From contig JAAFJR010000001.1 in assembly GCA_013298945.1 (NCBI GenBank), positions 744,001 through 808,000 on the forward strand: a DNA stretch of 64,000 nucleotides, written 5' to 3'. The stretch comes from Polaromonas sp. (GTDB lineage Bacteria > Pseudomonadota > Gammaproteobacteria > Burkholderiales > Burkholderiaceae_C). The notes under the pieces are model-generated. The model saw only the letters and a program-made list of their open reading frames with translations, made no database searches and was not told the DNA's origin. This document shows positions 1 through 8,218 of the stretch, in pieces (within the stretch, counting starts at the first letter, position 1; each line of letters begins with the position of its first letter). Made by a program: the position numbers and the translations under genes.

Positions 1-1
1 C

Positions 2-1078
2 GATACGCCAGCCAGCGGTAAGAATGGTGAGAATATCGCCAACAACATGCCGCACATCAACCTGTCACGCGGGGCGGATGCTATTGTTATTGCACCGTGC
101 AGCGCAGACTTTATGGCGAAATTGCTGCATGGGCGAGCAGATGAATTATTGAGTTTGCTGTGCCTGGCGCGTCAAACAGATAAAGTCCCGCTGATTCTCG
201 CCCCCGCCATGAACCGCGAAATGTGGGCGAATCCAGCGACGCAACGCAATGTCGCACAGCTCAAAGCCGACGGCATCACCGTGCTGGACGTGGGCGAGGG
301 CGACCAAGCCTGTGGCGAAGTGGGCGATGGCCGCATGCTAGAGGCGGACGAAATTTTGGCGGATTTAGTCGCGTTTTTCACCCCAAAATCCTTACTCGGG
401 CAAAAAGTGATCATCACCGCCGGCCCCACCTATGAGGCGATTGATCCTGTGCGCGGCATTACCAACTTGTCAAGCGGGAAAATGGGTTTCGCTATCGCGC
501 GTGCTGCTTTTGAGGCAGGTGCAGATGTGACGCTGATTGCAGGCCCTGTCAGCCTTGCCACACCACGTGGCGTCAAACGGGTGGATGTGAAATCAGCAAA
601 AAATATGCTTGTAGCCGGCGTAAAATATGCTGATTACGCTACTATTTTTATAGCATCAGCAGCTGTAGCAGACTGGCGACCTGCCAATCTCGCAGATCAA
701 AAGCTGAAAAAAGACGGCACCGGTAAAGTACCCGAACTCAGCTTCGTCGAAAACCCAGATATTTTGGCGACCATCGCCCAATCTGAGCGGGGTAAAAAAG
801 GTTTGTCGGGGATGCCAGATGGTCTGTTTTGCGTCGGTTTCGCCGCAGAAAGCCAAGATTTGCTCGCCAACGCGCAAGCCAAGCGCATTCGCAAAGGCGT
901 GCCGCTGTTGGTAGGTAACATTGGCCCAGCCACTTTTGGGCAAGACGACAACGCGCTGCTGTTGGTCGATGCGAAAGCCACCAAAGAGTTGCCACCGAAC
1001 GGCGGGAAAGCGTCAAAACGAGATTTGGCGCAGCAATTGGTGGCTGATATTGCCGCTCGCTTGGGTGTACAAGCGTAG
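2..1078 (+). CDS. coaBC: Bifunctional phosphopantothenoylcysteine decarboxylase/synthase, 5' truncated
   Basis: Makes 4'-phosphopantetheine for coenzyme A: the CoaB half ligates cysteine to 4'-phosphopantothenate and the flavin-dependent CoaC half decarboxylates the product. The frame is open from base 2 (reads DTPASGKNG... before the first Met at 47), so the true start lies outside the window. In the CoaC part I see the PxMNxxMW motif (PAMNREMW, about bases 205-228) and the Cys-containing GDQACGEVGDGRM stretch. The CoaB part begins near base 410 with ITAGPTYEAIDPVR, and carries SSGKMG and KLKKDG. The segment VAGVKYADYATIFIAS (611-654) resembles repeat A read in reverse, in frame. Identity is certain; only the N-terminal part of CoaC is missing. 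Confidence 0.96.
   Translation, partial: DTPASGKNGENIANNMPHINLSRGADAIVIAPCSADFMAKLLHGRADELLSLLCLARQTDKVPLILAPAMNREMWANPATQRNVAQLKADGITVLDVGEGDQACGEVGDGRMLEADEILADLVAFFTPKSLLGQKVIITAGPTYEAIDPVRGITNLSSGKMGFAIARAAFEAGADVTLIAGPVSLATPRGVKRVDVKSAKNMLVAGVKYADYATIFIASAAVADWRPANLADQKLKKDGTGKVPELSFVENPDILATIAQSERGKKGLSGMPDGLFCVGFAAESQDLLANAQAKRIRKGVPLLVGNIGPATFGQDDNALLLVDAKATKELPPNGGKASKRDLAQQLVADIAARLGVQA
611..654 (-). repeat. Repeat A copy, reverse, inside coaBC
   Basis: GTAGCCGGCGTA at the left and ACTATTTTTATAGC at the right match the reverse form of repeat A; the middle is diverged. The in-frame TAA of the intergenic form reads GAT here. Less certain than the intergenic copies. Confidence 0.5.
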
Positions 1079-1120
1079 ATCAAAGCATAACTACGAGCAT
1101 AAAATTTGCTCAAAAAATTG

Positions 1121-1132
1121 GTGAATATTCAC
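1121..1132. promoter_or_regulatory. Perfect palindrome GTGAATATTCAC, candidate operator
   Basis: Twelve-base perfect palindrome about 95 bases upstream of the small ORF and dut. The same word recurs at 8043-8054 in front of the autotransporter, with a near copy at 8105-8115. The binding protein is unknown. Confidence 0.4.
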
Positions 1133-1227
1133 ATGCCCAAGATGTGATTATTGCCAGAATTTTACCAACTAATTCACGCTTTGAACCCTAGAATTTGTGT
1201 ACTGACAGCATCTACTAGGAGTTCTTC

Positions 1228-1410
1228 ATGGGCGTTACAATTTGGTTTTTAGCACTGCTTGCATTGCCAGTTATCCTGTATGTTTACGACGATAAACTAA
1301 ACCAAGAGTATCTTGCCGAGTTAGAAATACTTGATGAGCCCTACAAACGGTTGTTGGAGACTGGTGTTCTAAGCGCTCCAGACTTCAACTACCATGAATA
1401 TCGATCTTAA
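1228..1410 (+). CDS. Small membrane-anchored protein of unknown function
   Basis: Sixty residues. Residues 3-20 ([18 protein letters not shown]) form one hydrophobic segment, followed by a charged, Glu-rich tail ending HEYRS. An AGGAG ribosome-binding site sits 8 bases before the ATG. The 3' end overlaps the dut start by 17 bases, so the two are probably translated together. I recognise no family. The good ribosome-binding site and coupling to dut support a real gene. Confidence 0.6.
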   Translation: MGVTIWFLALLALPVILYVYDDKLNQEYLAELEILDEPYKRLLETGVLSAPDFNYHEYRS

Positions 1411-1843
1411 AGTTTTAGACTCCCGCATGGCGAGCCAGCTGCCCGCCTACGCCACCCCCGGCAGCGCCGGCCTAGACCTCAGAGCCTGCCTTGACGACGC
1501 CGTCACCCTGCAGCCCAACGCGTGGCAGCTCATCCCCACCGGCATCGCCATTCACCTAGACAACCCCAATTTCGCCGCCGTCATCCTGCCGCGCTCAGGT
1601 TTGGGGCACAAACACGGCATCGTGTTGGGCAATTTGGTCGGTTTGATTGATAGCGACTACCAAGGCCAACTCATGGTCAGCGCTTGGAACCGCAGCCCCA
1701 CCGCCTTCACCATAGAACCCATGGAACGCATAGCCCAACTCGTCATCGTTCCCGTCGTGCAAGCGCAGTTCAACGTGGTCACAGAATTCGCCGCCGAGAG
1801 TGAGCGGGGCGCGGGTGGGTATGGGAGTACAGGTAAAAGTTAG
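1394..1843 (+). CDS. dut: Deoxyuridine 5'-triphosphate nucleotidohydrolase (dUTPase)
   Basis: Hydrolyses dUTP to dUMP and pyrophosphate, which keeps uracil out of DNA and supplies dUMP for thymidylate synthesis. At 149 residues it has normal length for the trimeric family. Motifs in order: AGLDLRA (motif 1), [11 protein letters not shown] (motif 2), [10 protein letters not shown] (motif 3, catalytic Asp), ERIAQLV (motif 4) and [10 protein letters not shown] (motif 5, the P-loop-like tail). It lies downstream of coaBC, a neighbourhood common in proteobacteria, and overlaps the small ORF before it. Confidence 0.97.
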   Translation: MNIDLKVLDSRMASQLPAYATPGSAGLDLRACLDDAVTLQPNAWQLIPTGIAIHLDNPNFAAVILPRSGLGHKHGIVLGNLVGLIDSDYQGQLMVSAWNRSPTAFTIEPMERIAQLVIVPVVQAQFNVVTEFAAESERGAGGYGSTGKS

Positions 1844-1858
1844 CGGGGAAGGTTTAAT

Positions 1859-1904
1859 GCTATTTATTTGATAGCTGCTTAGGCAATAAATACGCCGGCT
1901 ACAG
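1859..1904 (+). repeat. Repeat A copy, forward, at the convergent dut/DUF4287 junction
   Basis: Near-consensus copy: GCTATTTATTTGATAGC hairpin, then GCTTAGGCAATAAATACGCC and GGCTACAG. It sits between the dut stop and the stop of the facing gene, where no ordinary terminator is visible. Confidence 0.9.
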
Positions 1905-1922
1905 GTTGAAAACACCTTAAAA

Positions 1923-2144
1923 CTAAGGTTTTTTCAATTTGGAAGCAAGTACGTGTGCCACGATGGCGTTCGCATGTCCATGTCCCATGCCATGTTCAGC
2001 CTTTAGGCGCTCGACCATTTCCATGTGCTTCATGTTTTTGAGATTTTCAACCTGTTCGAGCCAATGACTCATTGGAAAGCCATACTTTTTCTCGATCGAG
2101 AGGAAGTACGAAGCAGGGCCTTTCAATTTCGCGTCAGTTGCCAT
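1923..2144 (-). CDS. DUF4287 domain protein
   Basis: Seventy-three residues, cytoplasmic, highly charged. The pattern GPASYFLSIEKKYGFPMSHW followed by a helical segment and HGMGHGHANAIVAHV matches the DUF4287 family, whose members are often a single short domain like this one and whose function is not established. It stands alone between two repeat A copies. An AGGAG-like site (reverse strand, near 2150) precedes the start. Confidence 0.8.
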   Translation of the reverse strand: MATDAKLKGPASYFLSIEKKYGFPMSHWLEQVENLKNMKHMEMVERLKAEHGMGHGHANAIVAHVLASKLKKP

Positions 2145-2167
2145 GATGGCTCCTATTGGTAATATAT

Positions 2168-2215
2168 GCTACAAATAAAATAACAAAGTATGCAATAAAT
2201 ACGCCGGCTACAGCC
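2168..2215 (+). repeat. Repeat A copy, forward, degenerate left arm
   Basis: The right core is intact (GCAATAAATACGCCGGCTA, CAGCC) but the left hairpin has decayed (GCTACAAATAAAATAAC). It lies in the upstream region of the DUF4287 gene. Confidence 0.85.
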
Positions 2216-2230
2216 TGAAATTACCTTTTT

Positions 2231-2764
2231 TTAATGCAAAGTCTCATTCCCCGGCATATAGCCTGCTGTAGTTGGCAGGGTGAAGAAACCTGATCCACAC
2301 GTGCCGGTGCCGATTTCATCTAGGGTGGCTTCGCGTACGGCTATGACTTTCAAATGTAGGCGGATGGCTATGCCGGCTAGGGGGTGGTTGCCGTCTAGGA
2401 CGACGTGCTCGGGGTAGATGTCGGTCACGACGTAGATGGCGTCTTTGGGCAGGGCAGGGTTGGTGCCTGCGGGCAGGGCGCTGCCTTCGAAGGTGAAGCC
2501 TTCTTCTAGCTCTTTGGGGAAGTTGGCGCGGGGTTCTAGGAAGAGGAGCTGGTCATTGAAGTCGCCGAAGGCTTCTTCGGGCTCCAAGTGCAGGTCTAGC
2601 TTGTCGCCAGCGCGGTGGCCTTGCAGGGCTTCTTGCACTTTTTCCAGCAGGTCTTGCCCGCCGACTAAAAACTCAACCGGCTCGTCTAAAACGTCCAATT
2701 CTTCGCCCAAGGTGTCTTTCAGCGTCCAAGTGAGGGCAACGACGCATTGTTTAGTGATTTCCAT
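2231..2764 (-). CDS. FKBP-type peptidyl-prolyl isomerase, SlyD-like
   Basis: Predicted cytoplasmic prolyl isomerase and chaperone. It has 177 residues with the split FKBP fold of the SlyD class: N-terminal strands to about residue 60 (LVGGQDLLEKVQEALQGHRAG), an inserted flap of about residues 70-135, then the closing strand HPLAGIAIRLHLKV. The His- and Cys-rich metal-binding tail of E. coli SlyD is absent; the tail here has one Cys and ends MPGNETLH. It is divergent from the oxygenase gene with only 14 bases between start codons. Confidence 0.88.
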   Translation of the reverse strand: MEITKQCVVALTWTLKDTLGEELDVLDEPVEFLVGGQDLLEKVQEALQGHRAGDKLDLHLEPEEAFGDFNDQLLFLEPRANFPKELEEGFTFEGSALPAGTNPALPKDAIYVVTDIYPEHVVLDGNHPLAGIAIRLHLKVIAVREATLDEIGTGTCGSGFFTLPTTAGYMPGNETLH

Positions 2765-2778
2765 AGGACAATTGTCGC

Positions 2779-4086
2779 ATGATGATTCACCCCAACCAAA
2801 CTTTGCAACTCTTAGGCGGCATCAGCCCTGCGGAGTTCATGTCTAAATACTGGCAAAAAAAGCCATTGCTCATTCGCAACGCCATTCCAGACTACAAGCC
2901 GCTGCTGTCACGCACTGAGCTGTTTGCACTGGCTGCGCAGGATGATGTGGAGTCGCGGCTGATTGTTGAAACGCTGACCAAAATTGCGTCCAAGCCAGCG
3001 GCTAAATCAACGAATAAAAGCAGTAAAAAGGCAAAGCCTCAATTAATGGCGAAATGGACGATGGCAAATGGCCCGATCTATCCAGACGCTTTGCCAGTTT
3101 TGAAAACCCCGAATTGGACGCTGCTAGTGCAAGGCGTTGATTTGCATAACCAAGCCGCCTATGAGTTGAAAAATCAATTTCGCTTTGCACCCGATGCGCG
3201 TCTGGATGATTTGATGATCAGCTTCGCGACGGATGGCGGTGGCGTGGGGCCGCATTTTGACAGTTACGACGTGTTTTTGCTGCAAGCGCAGGGCAAGCGC
3301 CGCTGGAAAATCGGCAAACAAAAAGACCTGACGCTGCAAAAAAACGTGCCGCTGAAAATTTTGGCCAATTTTGCGCCTGAGCAAGAGTTTGTGTTGGATG
3401 CTGGGGACATGCTCTACCTGCCGCCAATGTACGCGCACGAAGGTGTGGCAGTGGGCGAGTGTATGACGTATTCGATTGGCTTTAGAGCCCCGGCAGAGCT
3501 GGAGTTAGCGCGGGAGTTGTTGCAGCGCTTTGCGGATGATACGTTAGAAGATGAAGAGAATGAAGATGATGGCGATGAGAATGATGAATTTGAAGATGAA
3601 AATACTGCTCTAGCCGTCGAATATATTGCCAATTCAGCTATTAATAATATAGCAAAAAACCTCTATAAAGATCCTAAGCAAGAAGCGGTTGAAGCGCCTG
3701 CGCTGATTCCAGTTGCATTACTAGATTTTGCTAAGCAAGCGGTAGAAAAAGCCTTGTCTGACCCAGACGCTTTGGCGCGCAATTTGGGCGAGTATTTGAC
3801 CGAACCTAAAGCCAATGTGTGGTTTGACGAGCCCGAGCCTGACAGTGAGGAGGAAATGATTTTGACGCGCCAAAACCGCGTCGACCTGCACCCACGCAGC
3901 CAAATGCTGTTTGACGCGCGGCACATCTTTTTGAACGGTGAGAGCTGGCTCGCAGCAGGTGCAGACGCAAAACTGATGCAAAAACTGGCAAATCAGCGCT
4001 TTTTGGAACCCAAAGATCTCACAAAAGCGAGTGATGGCGCAATGTCGCTGATGCAAGATTGGGCGGATGCGGGTTGGTTGTTGTAA
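2779..4086 (+). CDS. Cupin/JmjC-type ribosomal protein oxygenase (RoxA/YcfD-like)
   Basis: Predicted Fe(II)- and 2-oxoglutarate-dependent oxygenase; E. coli YcfD hydroxylates an arginine of ribosomal protein L16. It has 435 residues. The iron ligands are visible as H159 and D161 (GPHFDSYD) and H220 (PPMYAHEG). The expected N-terminal hallmarks are present (SPAEFMSKYWQKKPLLIRNA). Two additions stand out: a Lys-rich insertion at residues 68-92, and a very acidic linker at about 255-275 followed by a repeat A-like stretch. The C-terminal winged-helix-like region is retained. Family membership is clear; the substrate is inferred by homology. Confidence 0.88.
   Translation: MMIHPNQTLQLLGGISPAEFMSKYWQKKPLLIRNAIPDYKPLLSRTELFALAAQDDVESRLIVETLTKIASKPAAKSTNKSSKKAKPQLMAKWTMANGPIYPDALPVLKTPNWTLLVQGVDLHNQAAYELKNQFRFAPDARLDDLMISFATDGGGVGPHFDSYDVFLLQAQGKRRWKIGKQKDLTLQKNVPLKILANFAPEQEFVLDAGDMLYLPPMYAHEGVAVGECMTYSIGFRAPAELELARELLQRFADDTLEDEENEDDGDENDEFEDENTALAVEYIANSAINNIAKNLYKDPKQEAVEAPALIPVALLDFAKQAVEKALSDPDALARNLGEYLTEPKANVWFDEPEPDSEEEMILTRQNRVDLHPRSQMLFDARHIFLNGESWLAAGADAKLMQKLANQRFLEPKDLTKASDGAMSLMQDWADAGWLL
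3611..3653 (-). repeat. Repeat A copy, reverse, inside the oxygenase gene
   Basis: TAGCCGTCGAATATATTGCC and AGCTATTAATAATATAGC match the reverse form of repeat A, including the left-arm hairpin. It is read in frame as LAVEYIANSAINNIA, directly after the acidic linker. Confidence 0.72.
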
Positions 4087-4126
4087 GTTTTTGTACAGCA
4101 AATTCAAAGTAACTAAGGGTTTCCAC

Positions 4127-4153
4127 TTGCATGCTTGGAATTCCAGTTATAAT
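4127..4153 (+). promoter_or_regulatory. Possible sigma70 promoter of the lipoprotein gene
   Basis: TTGCAT (4127-4132) and TATAAT (4148-4153) with a short 15-base spacer. This would give an untranslated leader of about 130 bases that contains the palindrome at 4233-4250. Confidence 0.4.
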
Positions 4154-4232
4154 CAGAGGCTTAGGTGTAAGAGACTCGAGTATTTTTCACCTAATGTTGA
4201 AGCGTCAGTTTTTTTATTAAGCTAGCGTTTTG

Positions 4233-4250
4233 ACAATTTCCGGAAATTGT
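4233..4250. promoter_or_regulatory. Perfect 18-base palindrome in the lipoprotein leader
   Basis: ACAATTTCC/GGAAATTGT is a perfect 9+9 inverted repeat about 40 bases upstream of the start codon. It overlaps a TTGACA hexamer (4230-4235) that could be a second -35 element. It could be an operator or an mRNA hairpin. Confidence 0.45.
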
Positions 4251-4288
4251 TTTCTCTTATATATTTACTTATTACTAAGGACTCTCTC

Positions 4289-4681
4289 ATGAACAAGTCA
4301 ATCGTACTCGCAGCTGTTATCGCTGCTGCTGCCCTCGCTGCTTGCGGCAAAAAAGAAGAAGCTAAAGTTGAAGCACCAAAAGTTGAAGCACCAGCTGCTG
4401 CTCCAGCTGCTGCTGTAGTTGCTCCAGTTGTTGAAGCTGCTAAAGATGCTGGCGCAAAAACTATGGACGCTGCTAAGGATGCTGGTGCTGCCGCTGCTGG
4501 TGCCGCTAAAGATGCTGCTGGCGCTGCTAAAGATGCTGCTGGCGCTGCTAAAGACGCTGGTGCTGCTGCCGCTACTGCTGCTGCTGGCGCTGCTAAAGAC
4601 GCTGCTGGTGCTGCTGCAACTGCTGCTGTTGACGCTGCTAAAGCTGCTGGCGCTAAAGCTGCTGACGCAGTTAAGAAGTAA
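4289..4681 (+). CDS. Small Ala/Lys-rich lipoprotein
   Basis: Predicted membrane-anchored, periplasm-facing lipoprotein of 130 residues. I chose the ATG at 4289 because AAGGA lies at 4277-4281 and the reading starts with a proper signal (MNKSIVLAAVIAAAALAAC) whose LAAC lipobox ends at Cys19. After a KKEEAKVEAPK stretch the rest is tandem AAKDAAGA-type units, expected to form a long amphipathic helix. The low-complexity repeats suggest an envelope-spacer or stress-type protein, but no function can be assigned. The strong terminator and extended leader suggest high expression. Confidence 0.8.
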   Translation: MNKSIVLAAVIAAAALAACGKKEEAKVEAPKVEAPAAAPAAAVVAPVVEAAKDAGAKTMDAAKDAGAAAAGAAKDAAGAAKDAAGAAKDAGAAAATAAAGAAKDAAGAAATAAVDAAKAAGAKAADAVKK

Positions 4682-4733
4682 TACTTCTTTTGACTTGCAA
4701 TTCGCCTTGCGGTGAGTTGCTTTTAGTCAAATA

Positions 4734-4768
4734 AAAAACCGCTCGTCGCAAGATGCAGCGGTTTTTTT
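4734..4768. terminator. Bidirectional intrinsic terminator
   Basis: AAAAAACCGCT ... AGCGGTTTTTTT stem with flanking A and T runs, between the convergent lipoprotein and MBL-fold genes. It can serve both. Confidence 0.9.
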
Positions 4769-4782
4769 ACGTCGGTCGTTTT

Positions 4783-5613
4783 CTACACCATCATCCAAGG
4801 CGTACCCGTTTCAGGGCACGCTGCAAAAATATCAGCTGGTAAACAGCCCAACACATTAGCCAAAGCGCTTTGAGCTAACGACGGGTGGTTGTTTTGCTGG
4901 CTCAAATGCGCCGCGCTGACGTGGCGCAGTTGGTCGTGCATCACGGTAGACAAAAGACCAGCCGCTTGCATGTTGGACAAATGCCCAAAATCGCCTCCGA
5001 CCCGTGCTTTTAAAAACGCAGGGTATTTTGAGTTGCACAGCATCTCTTCGTCGTGGTTGCTTTCTAAGAGCAGCGCATTGCAGCCTGCGATGCTGTCAAT
5101 CACGTGTCGGCTGGCGTGGCCTAGGTCGGTCAAAATGCCAAGTTTGACATTGCCGTCGCTACATGTCAGCTGCAACGGCTCGCGTGCGTCGTGTGGCACC
5201 GTGAAAGGGTTGAGCTGCAAGTCACCAACTTCGACCGGGCAGGTGTCTGAAGCAATGCGCACTAAGGCTTCAAACCTAGGCACGAGTTGAGCATGTGTGG
5301 GTTGTTTGGCGCGCAGTTTGAGCTGCATATCCTGCAGCGCTGCGTGCGTGCCGCTGCTCGCCCAAACGGGAATTGAATATCGCGACGCTAGCTGCGTGAC
5401 GCAGCCAATGTGGTCGCTGTGCTCATGTGTGATGAAGATGGCATCTATGTCCGACGGCTGCACATCGGCCACAGCAAGCAACTCAAGCAGTCGAGAAAGC
5501 CGCATTCCACAGTCGACCAAAACACGATTAGGTTTCGTGTTGTGGTCGCAGCTAGCTTCTATAAGTGTGGCATTTCCCGTGCTACCGCTGCTCAGATTTT
5601 TGTAGCGGAGCAT
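4783..5613 (-). CDS. MBL-fold metallo-hydrolase, YycJ/WalJ-like
   Basis: Predicted zinc-dependent hydrolase of 276 residues. It opens with the SSGSTGNATLIE pattern typical of the YycJ/WalJ branch and has the metal motif THEHSDH at about residues 61-67. Further metal ligands are likely in LGILTDLGH, LLESNHDEE and GHLS. The family is thought to act on nucleic acids, but the substrate is not known here. It lies downstream of dapA-bamC, an arrangement seen in related bacteria, and is probably the last gene of that operon. Confidence 0.88.
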   Translation of the reverse strand: MLRYKNLSSGSTGNATLIEASCDHNTKPNRVLVDCGMRLSRLLELLAVADVQPSDIDAIFITHEHSDHIGCVTQLASRYSIPVWASSGTHAALQDMQLKLRAKQPTHAQLVPRFEALVRIASDTCPVEVGDLQLNPFTVPHDAREPLQLTCSDGNVKLGILTDLGHASRHVIDSIAGCNALLLESNHDEEMLCNSKYPAFLKARVGGDFGHLSNMQAAGLLSTVMHDQLRHVSAAHLSQQNNHPSLAQSALANVLGCLPADIFAACPETGTPWMMV

Positions 5614-5632
5614 GACTGAATAACGCTAAAAC

Positions 5633-6760
5633 CTATTTCAAATCGTCTGCAAGTACCTTGAGGATGTTTTGCGTGTCTTTGGCAGGTGCCATGCCACCTG
5701 TTGCATTTTGCACACTAACGGTGGTTTGCGTTGCGTTGCTGCTTTTCACAGAAATGCGGTACTTCAACACAGGTGTGTTTGTGTCGCTGCTGAGGTTAAG
5801 AAGCTTGGTGAAAAAGCCTTTTTCTTTCAAATCAGGATTCAGCTCCACATAGCGCACAAAGTAAATACCTTGCGCACGGTCACGGTCTTCCACGGTGAAA
5901 CCTGTGCGGTCTAAAGCTAAACCGACTCGGCGCCAAGCACGGTCAAAAGCCTCGTTAACTTGAATCAAGCTTTGGCCGTTTTCAGTGACGATTTTGGATG
6001 TTTGAACCGCAGGAGCTGATGCAGCTACTTTCTTAGATTGCTCTTCCGTGACGCCCATTTTTACCATCATGCGACGCAAAAATTCAGCTTCTAATTCTGG
6101 ATCTGGCGAGCGTGGCTCCCAAACGGTTGTTCCAGAACTGCCGGTAGCATATTTTTCAACCATGCCACGGTGGCTCACATAAATCTCAGTACCGCCTGAA
6201 GCGTTGCGCTCAATACGTGTGCGGAACTTGTCGCGTTCACCCGTCGAATAAATGGAATCAAGTAACTTTCCCAAACTGGCGCGGATAAAGTCTTGCGGCA
6301 GTTTGGCGCGGTTTTCTGCCCAATCGGTTTCAATGATGCCTAAGCCTTGCTCGTCCGTGGCGAGCAAAAAGCCATTGTCTGTCCAAAAATCACGCAAAAC
6401 AGGGAAAACTATGTCAGGCGCACGTTTGACCACCAACCAACGCTGGTTACCCGCGCGTTCTATGCTCACATCACCCAAGGTCAGCGGCGCTGTAGCCGTG
6501 CCCGTTGGTGTACTTTTCCCACTTTCAAAGCTACTGGCGCTGGCGCTGCTGCCAACTTGGTAGCGGGTATCGCGGCTGAGTTGAACCAAATCGGGTGGAA
6601 TTTCTAATGAATTGCCTTTTTGAACGCTTCTGTAATTGATTTTGTCTTCCTCAATCACCGCGCAAGCCCCCAAGCCAAAAGCACAAACCACAGCTATGCT
6701 GACGGTGCGTTTCAAGCTGCTTAACCGGTTTATGCGGTTCAATTTAACGTTTTGGTTCAC
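5633..6760 (-). CDS. bamC: Outer membrane assembly lipoprotein BamC
   Basis: Lipoprotein subunit of the BAM complex that inserts beta-barrel proteins into the outer membrane. I prefer the GTG at 6760 (VNQNVKLN...) over the ATG at 6805 because AAGGA lies about 7 bases before it; this gives 375 residues. The signal peptide ends in the lipobox LGAC. The N-terminal unstructured segment (IEEDKINYRS...LEIPPDL) is followed by two helix-grip domains (about residues 100-210 and 260-375). It lies 62 bases downstream of dapA, the classical dapA-bamC order. Confidence 0.92.
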   Translation of the reverse strand: MNQNVKLNRINRLSSLKRTVSIAVVCAFGLGACAVIEEDKINYRSVQKGNSLEIPPDLVQLSRDTRYQVGSSASASSFESGKSTPTGTATAPLTLGDVSIERAGNQRWLVVKRAPDIVFPVLRDFWTDNGFLLATDEQGLGIIETDWAENRAKLPQDFIRASLGKLLDSIYSTGERDKFRTRIERNASGGTEIYVSHRGMVEKYATGSSGTTVWEPRSPDPELEAEFLRRMMVKMGVTEEQSKKVAASAPAVQTSKIVTENGQSLIQVNEAFDRAWRRVGLALDRTGFTVEDRDRAQGIYFVRYVELNPDLKEKGFFTKLLNLSSDTNTPVLKYRISVKSSNATQTTVSVQNATGGMAPAKDTQNILKVLADDLK

Positions 6761-6822
6761 TCTTAAATCCTTCAAAATATGTCTATCAAGCGTTTCAAGT
6801 TTCAAGTTTTAGGCTTTAGGCT

Positions 6823-7767
6823 TTAGGCTAACAATCCTGCTTCACGCATGGCAACTTCTACGGCAGCTTGGCCAGTAGCGGTAAGTTCCGTCAACGGCAG
6901 GCGAATGGCTGGGCCGCACAAACCCAAACGCTTCATCGCCCACTTCACAGCAATCGGGTTGCCTTCAATGCCCATGGCTTTGTGCAAGCTAAGCAGTTTG
7001 AATTGAATCGCCATCGCCGCTTTGATATCACCTGCCACGGCAGCCACGCACAGCTCATGCAATAGCTTAGGAGCAATGTTCGCCGTGACGCTGATATTGC
7101 CTTGGCCGCCGCACAGCATCAACGCTACTGCGGTTGGGTCGTCACCTGAATAGATAGCAAAGTCTTTATTTAGTTCAGCTTTTAAGGCTTGCGCGCCTTT
7201 GATCAGCCATTGCGCTTTGTCAATGTTACCGCTGGCTTCTTTGATGCCCACAATGCCGTCCACACGCGCTAAGCGCAGCGCGGTTTCTACCGACATATCG
7301 GCCACCGTACGCCCAGGAACGTTGTACAACACCATGGGCAAATCCTCAGCTTCAGCAATCGCTTTGAAATGCAGGTATTGGCCTTCTTGCGTTGGGCGGT
7401 TGTAGTAGGGCACGACTTGTAATTGGCAATCTGCGCCAACTTGCTTGGCGTATTTGGCCAGTTCGATGGCTTCTGCCGTTGAATTAGCCCCACAACCCGC
7501 CATGATGGGCACATGCTTGCCACCGCGCACGGTTGGGTTAGCTGCTGCATAACGTTTGGATTCTTCAACTGAGACGCGAATGATTTCGCAATGCTCTTTA
7601 ACGCTGACAGTGGGCGATTCGCCCGTCGTTCCAACCACGCCTATGCAATCTGTACCCTCGGTGATGTGCCAGTCAATCAGCTTGCGCAGCGCAGGGTAGT
7701 CCACACTGCCGTCTAAATTCATGGGTGTTGCTAGGGCAACAATGCTTCCGGTAATCATGCCTGTCAT
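6823..7767 (-). CDS. dapA: 4-hydroxy-tetrahydrodipicolinate synthase
   Basis: Condenses pyruvate with aspartate semialdehyde in the lysine and diaminopimelate pathway. At 314 residues it is slightly long. The Schiff-base Lys176 (GIVGIKEAS), catalytic Tyr148 ([10 protein letters not shown]) and the TT pair at 47-48 (GVVGTTGE) are all present. Met4 (base 7758) is an alternative start and would fit the usual beginning MITGSIV better. It is the first gene of the dapA-bamC-MBL operon and is divergent from the autotransporter. Confidence 0.97.
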   Translation of the reverse strand: MTGMITGSIVALATPMNLDGSVDYPALRKLIDWHITEGTDCIGVVGTTGESPTVSVKEHCEIIRVSVEESKRYAAANPTVRGGKHVPIMAGCGANSTAEAIELAKYAKQVGADCQLQVVPYYNRPTQEGQYLHFKAIAEAEDLPMVLYNVPGRTVADMSVETALRLARVDGIVGIKEASGNIDKAQWLIKGAQALKAELNKDFAIYSGDDPTAVALMLCGGQGNISVTANIAPKLLHELCVAAVAGDIKAAMAIQFKLLSLHKAMGIEGNPIAVKWAMKRLGLCGPAIRLPLTELTATGQAAVEVAMREAGLLA

Positions 7768-7882
7768 AAGTATTTTGAAGGTGTCGTTGTGATGGAGGGG
7801 GCGCTGAAATTGAATAGGTCAGTCTCGCATTCTACCTAGCGAAACAGCTAATTGGGGTTGCAAAATTACAGTACTTGTCAAT

Positions 7883-7930
7883 GCTATTAATTTTATAGCT
7901 AAACAGGTAATAAATACGCCGACTAGATGC
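7883..7930 (+). repeat. Repeat A copy, forward
   Basis: GCTATTAATTTTATAGC hairpin, then AGGTAATAAATACGCC and GACTAGATGC. The tail TAGATGCATA is shared with the copy at 50786, marking a tail variant. Confidence 0.88.
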
Positions 7931-8042
7931 ATATTTAGGCACATAAAACCGTATTTTAATGAGTTTTGGACAAATCAGCTTACAAAATGATCTCTAGCTG
8001 AATTATTTGAGTCATCACCACTTTGCTTACCACTGTTTTTAT

Positions 8043-8054
8043 GTGAATATTCAC
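8043..8054. promoter_or_regulatory. Palindrome GTGAATATTCAC, candidate operator
   Basis: Second exact occurrence of the palindrome seen at 1121. A near copy, GTGAAATTCAC, follows at 8105-8115. The pair upstream of a surface-protein gene is suggestive of control. Confidence 0.4.
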
Positions 8055-8218
8055 CAAACTGTGGTTTTTTGTGACTTTGTAGGCATACTGATACAAAAAT
8101 CGTGGTGAAATTCACACGTTGTTACAGCTTGTTTGGATGTTGTATCGCTTTGACTATGCCCGCATTTTTATCCATTTAAACCTTTAGTACTCTTTTTATT
8201 AAAACCAGAAAGTCACAC

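Larger units (their letters stand above)
7768..8218. other. Divergent intergenic region between dapA and the autotransporter
   Basis: 451 bases without a gene. It holds one forward repeat A copy (7883-7930), the palindrome GTGAATATTCAC (8043-8054) and its near copy GTGAAATTCAC (8105-8115). The last 250 bases are AT-rich and probably hold the autotransporter promoter, but no clear -35/-10 pair stands out. Confidence 0.6.
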
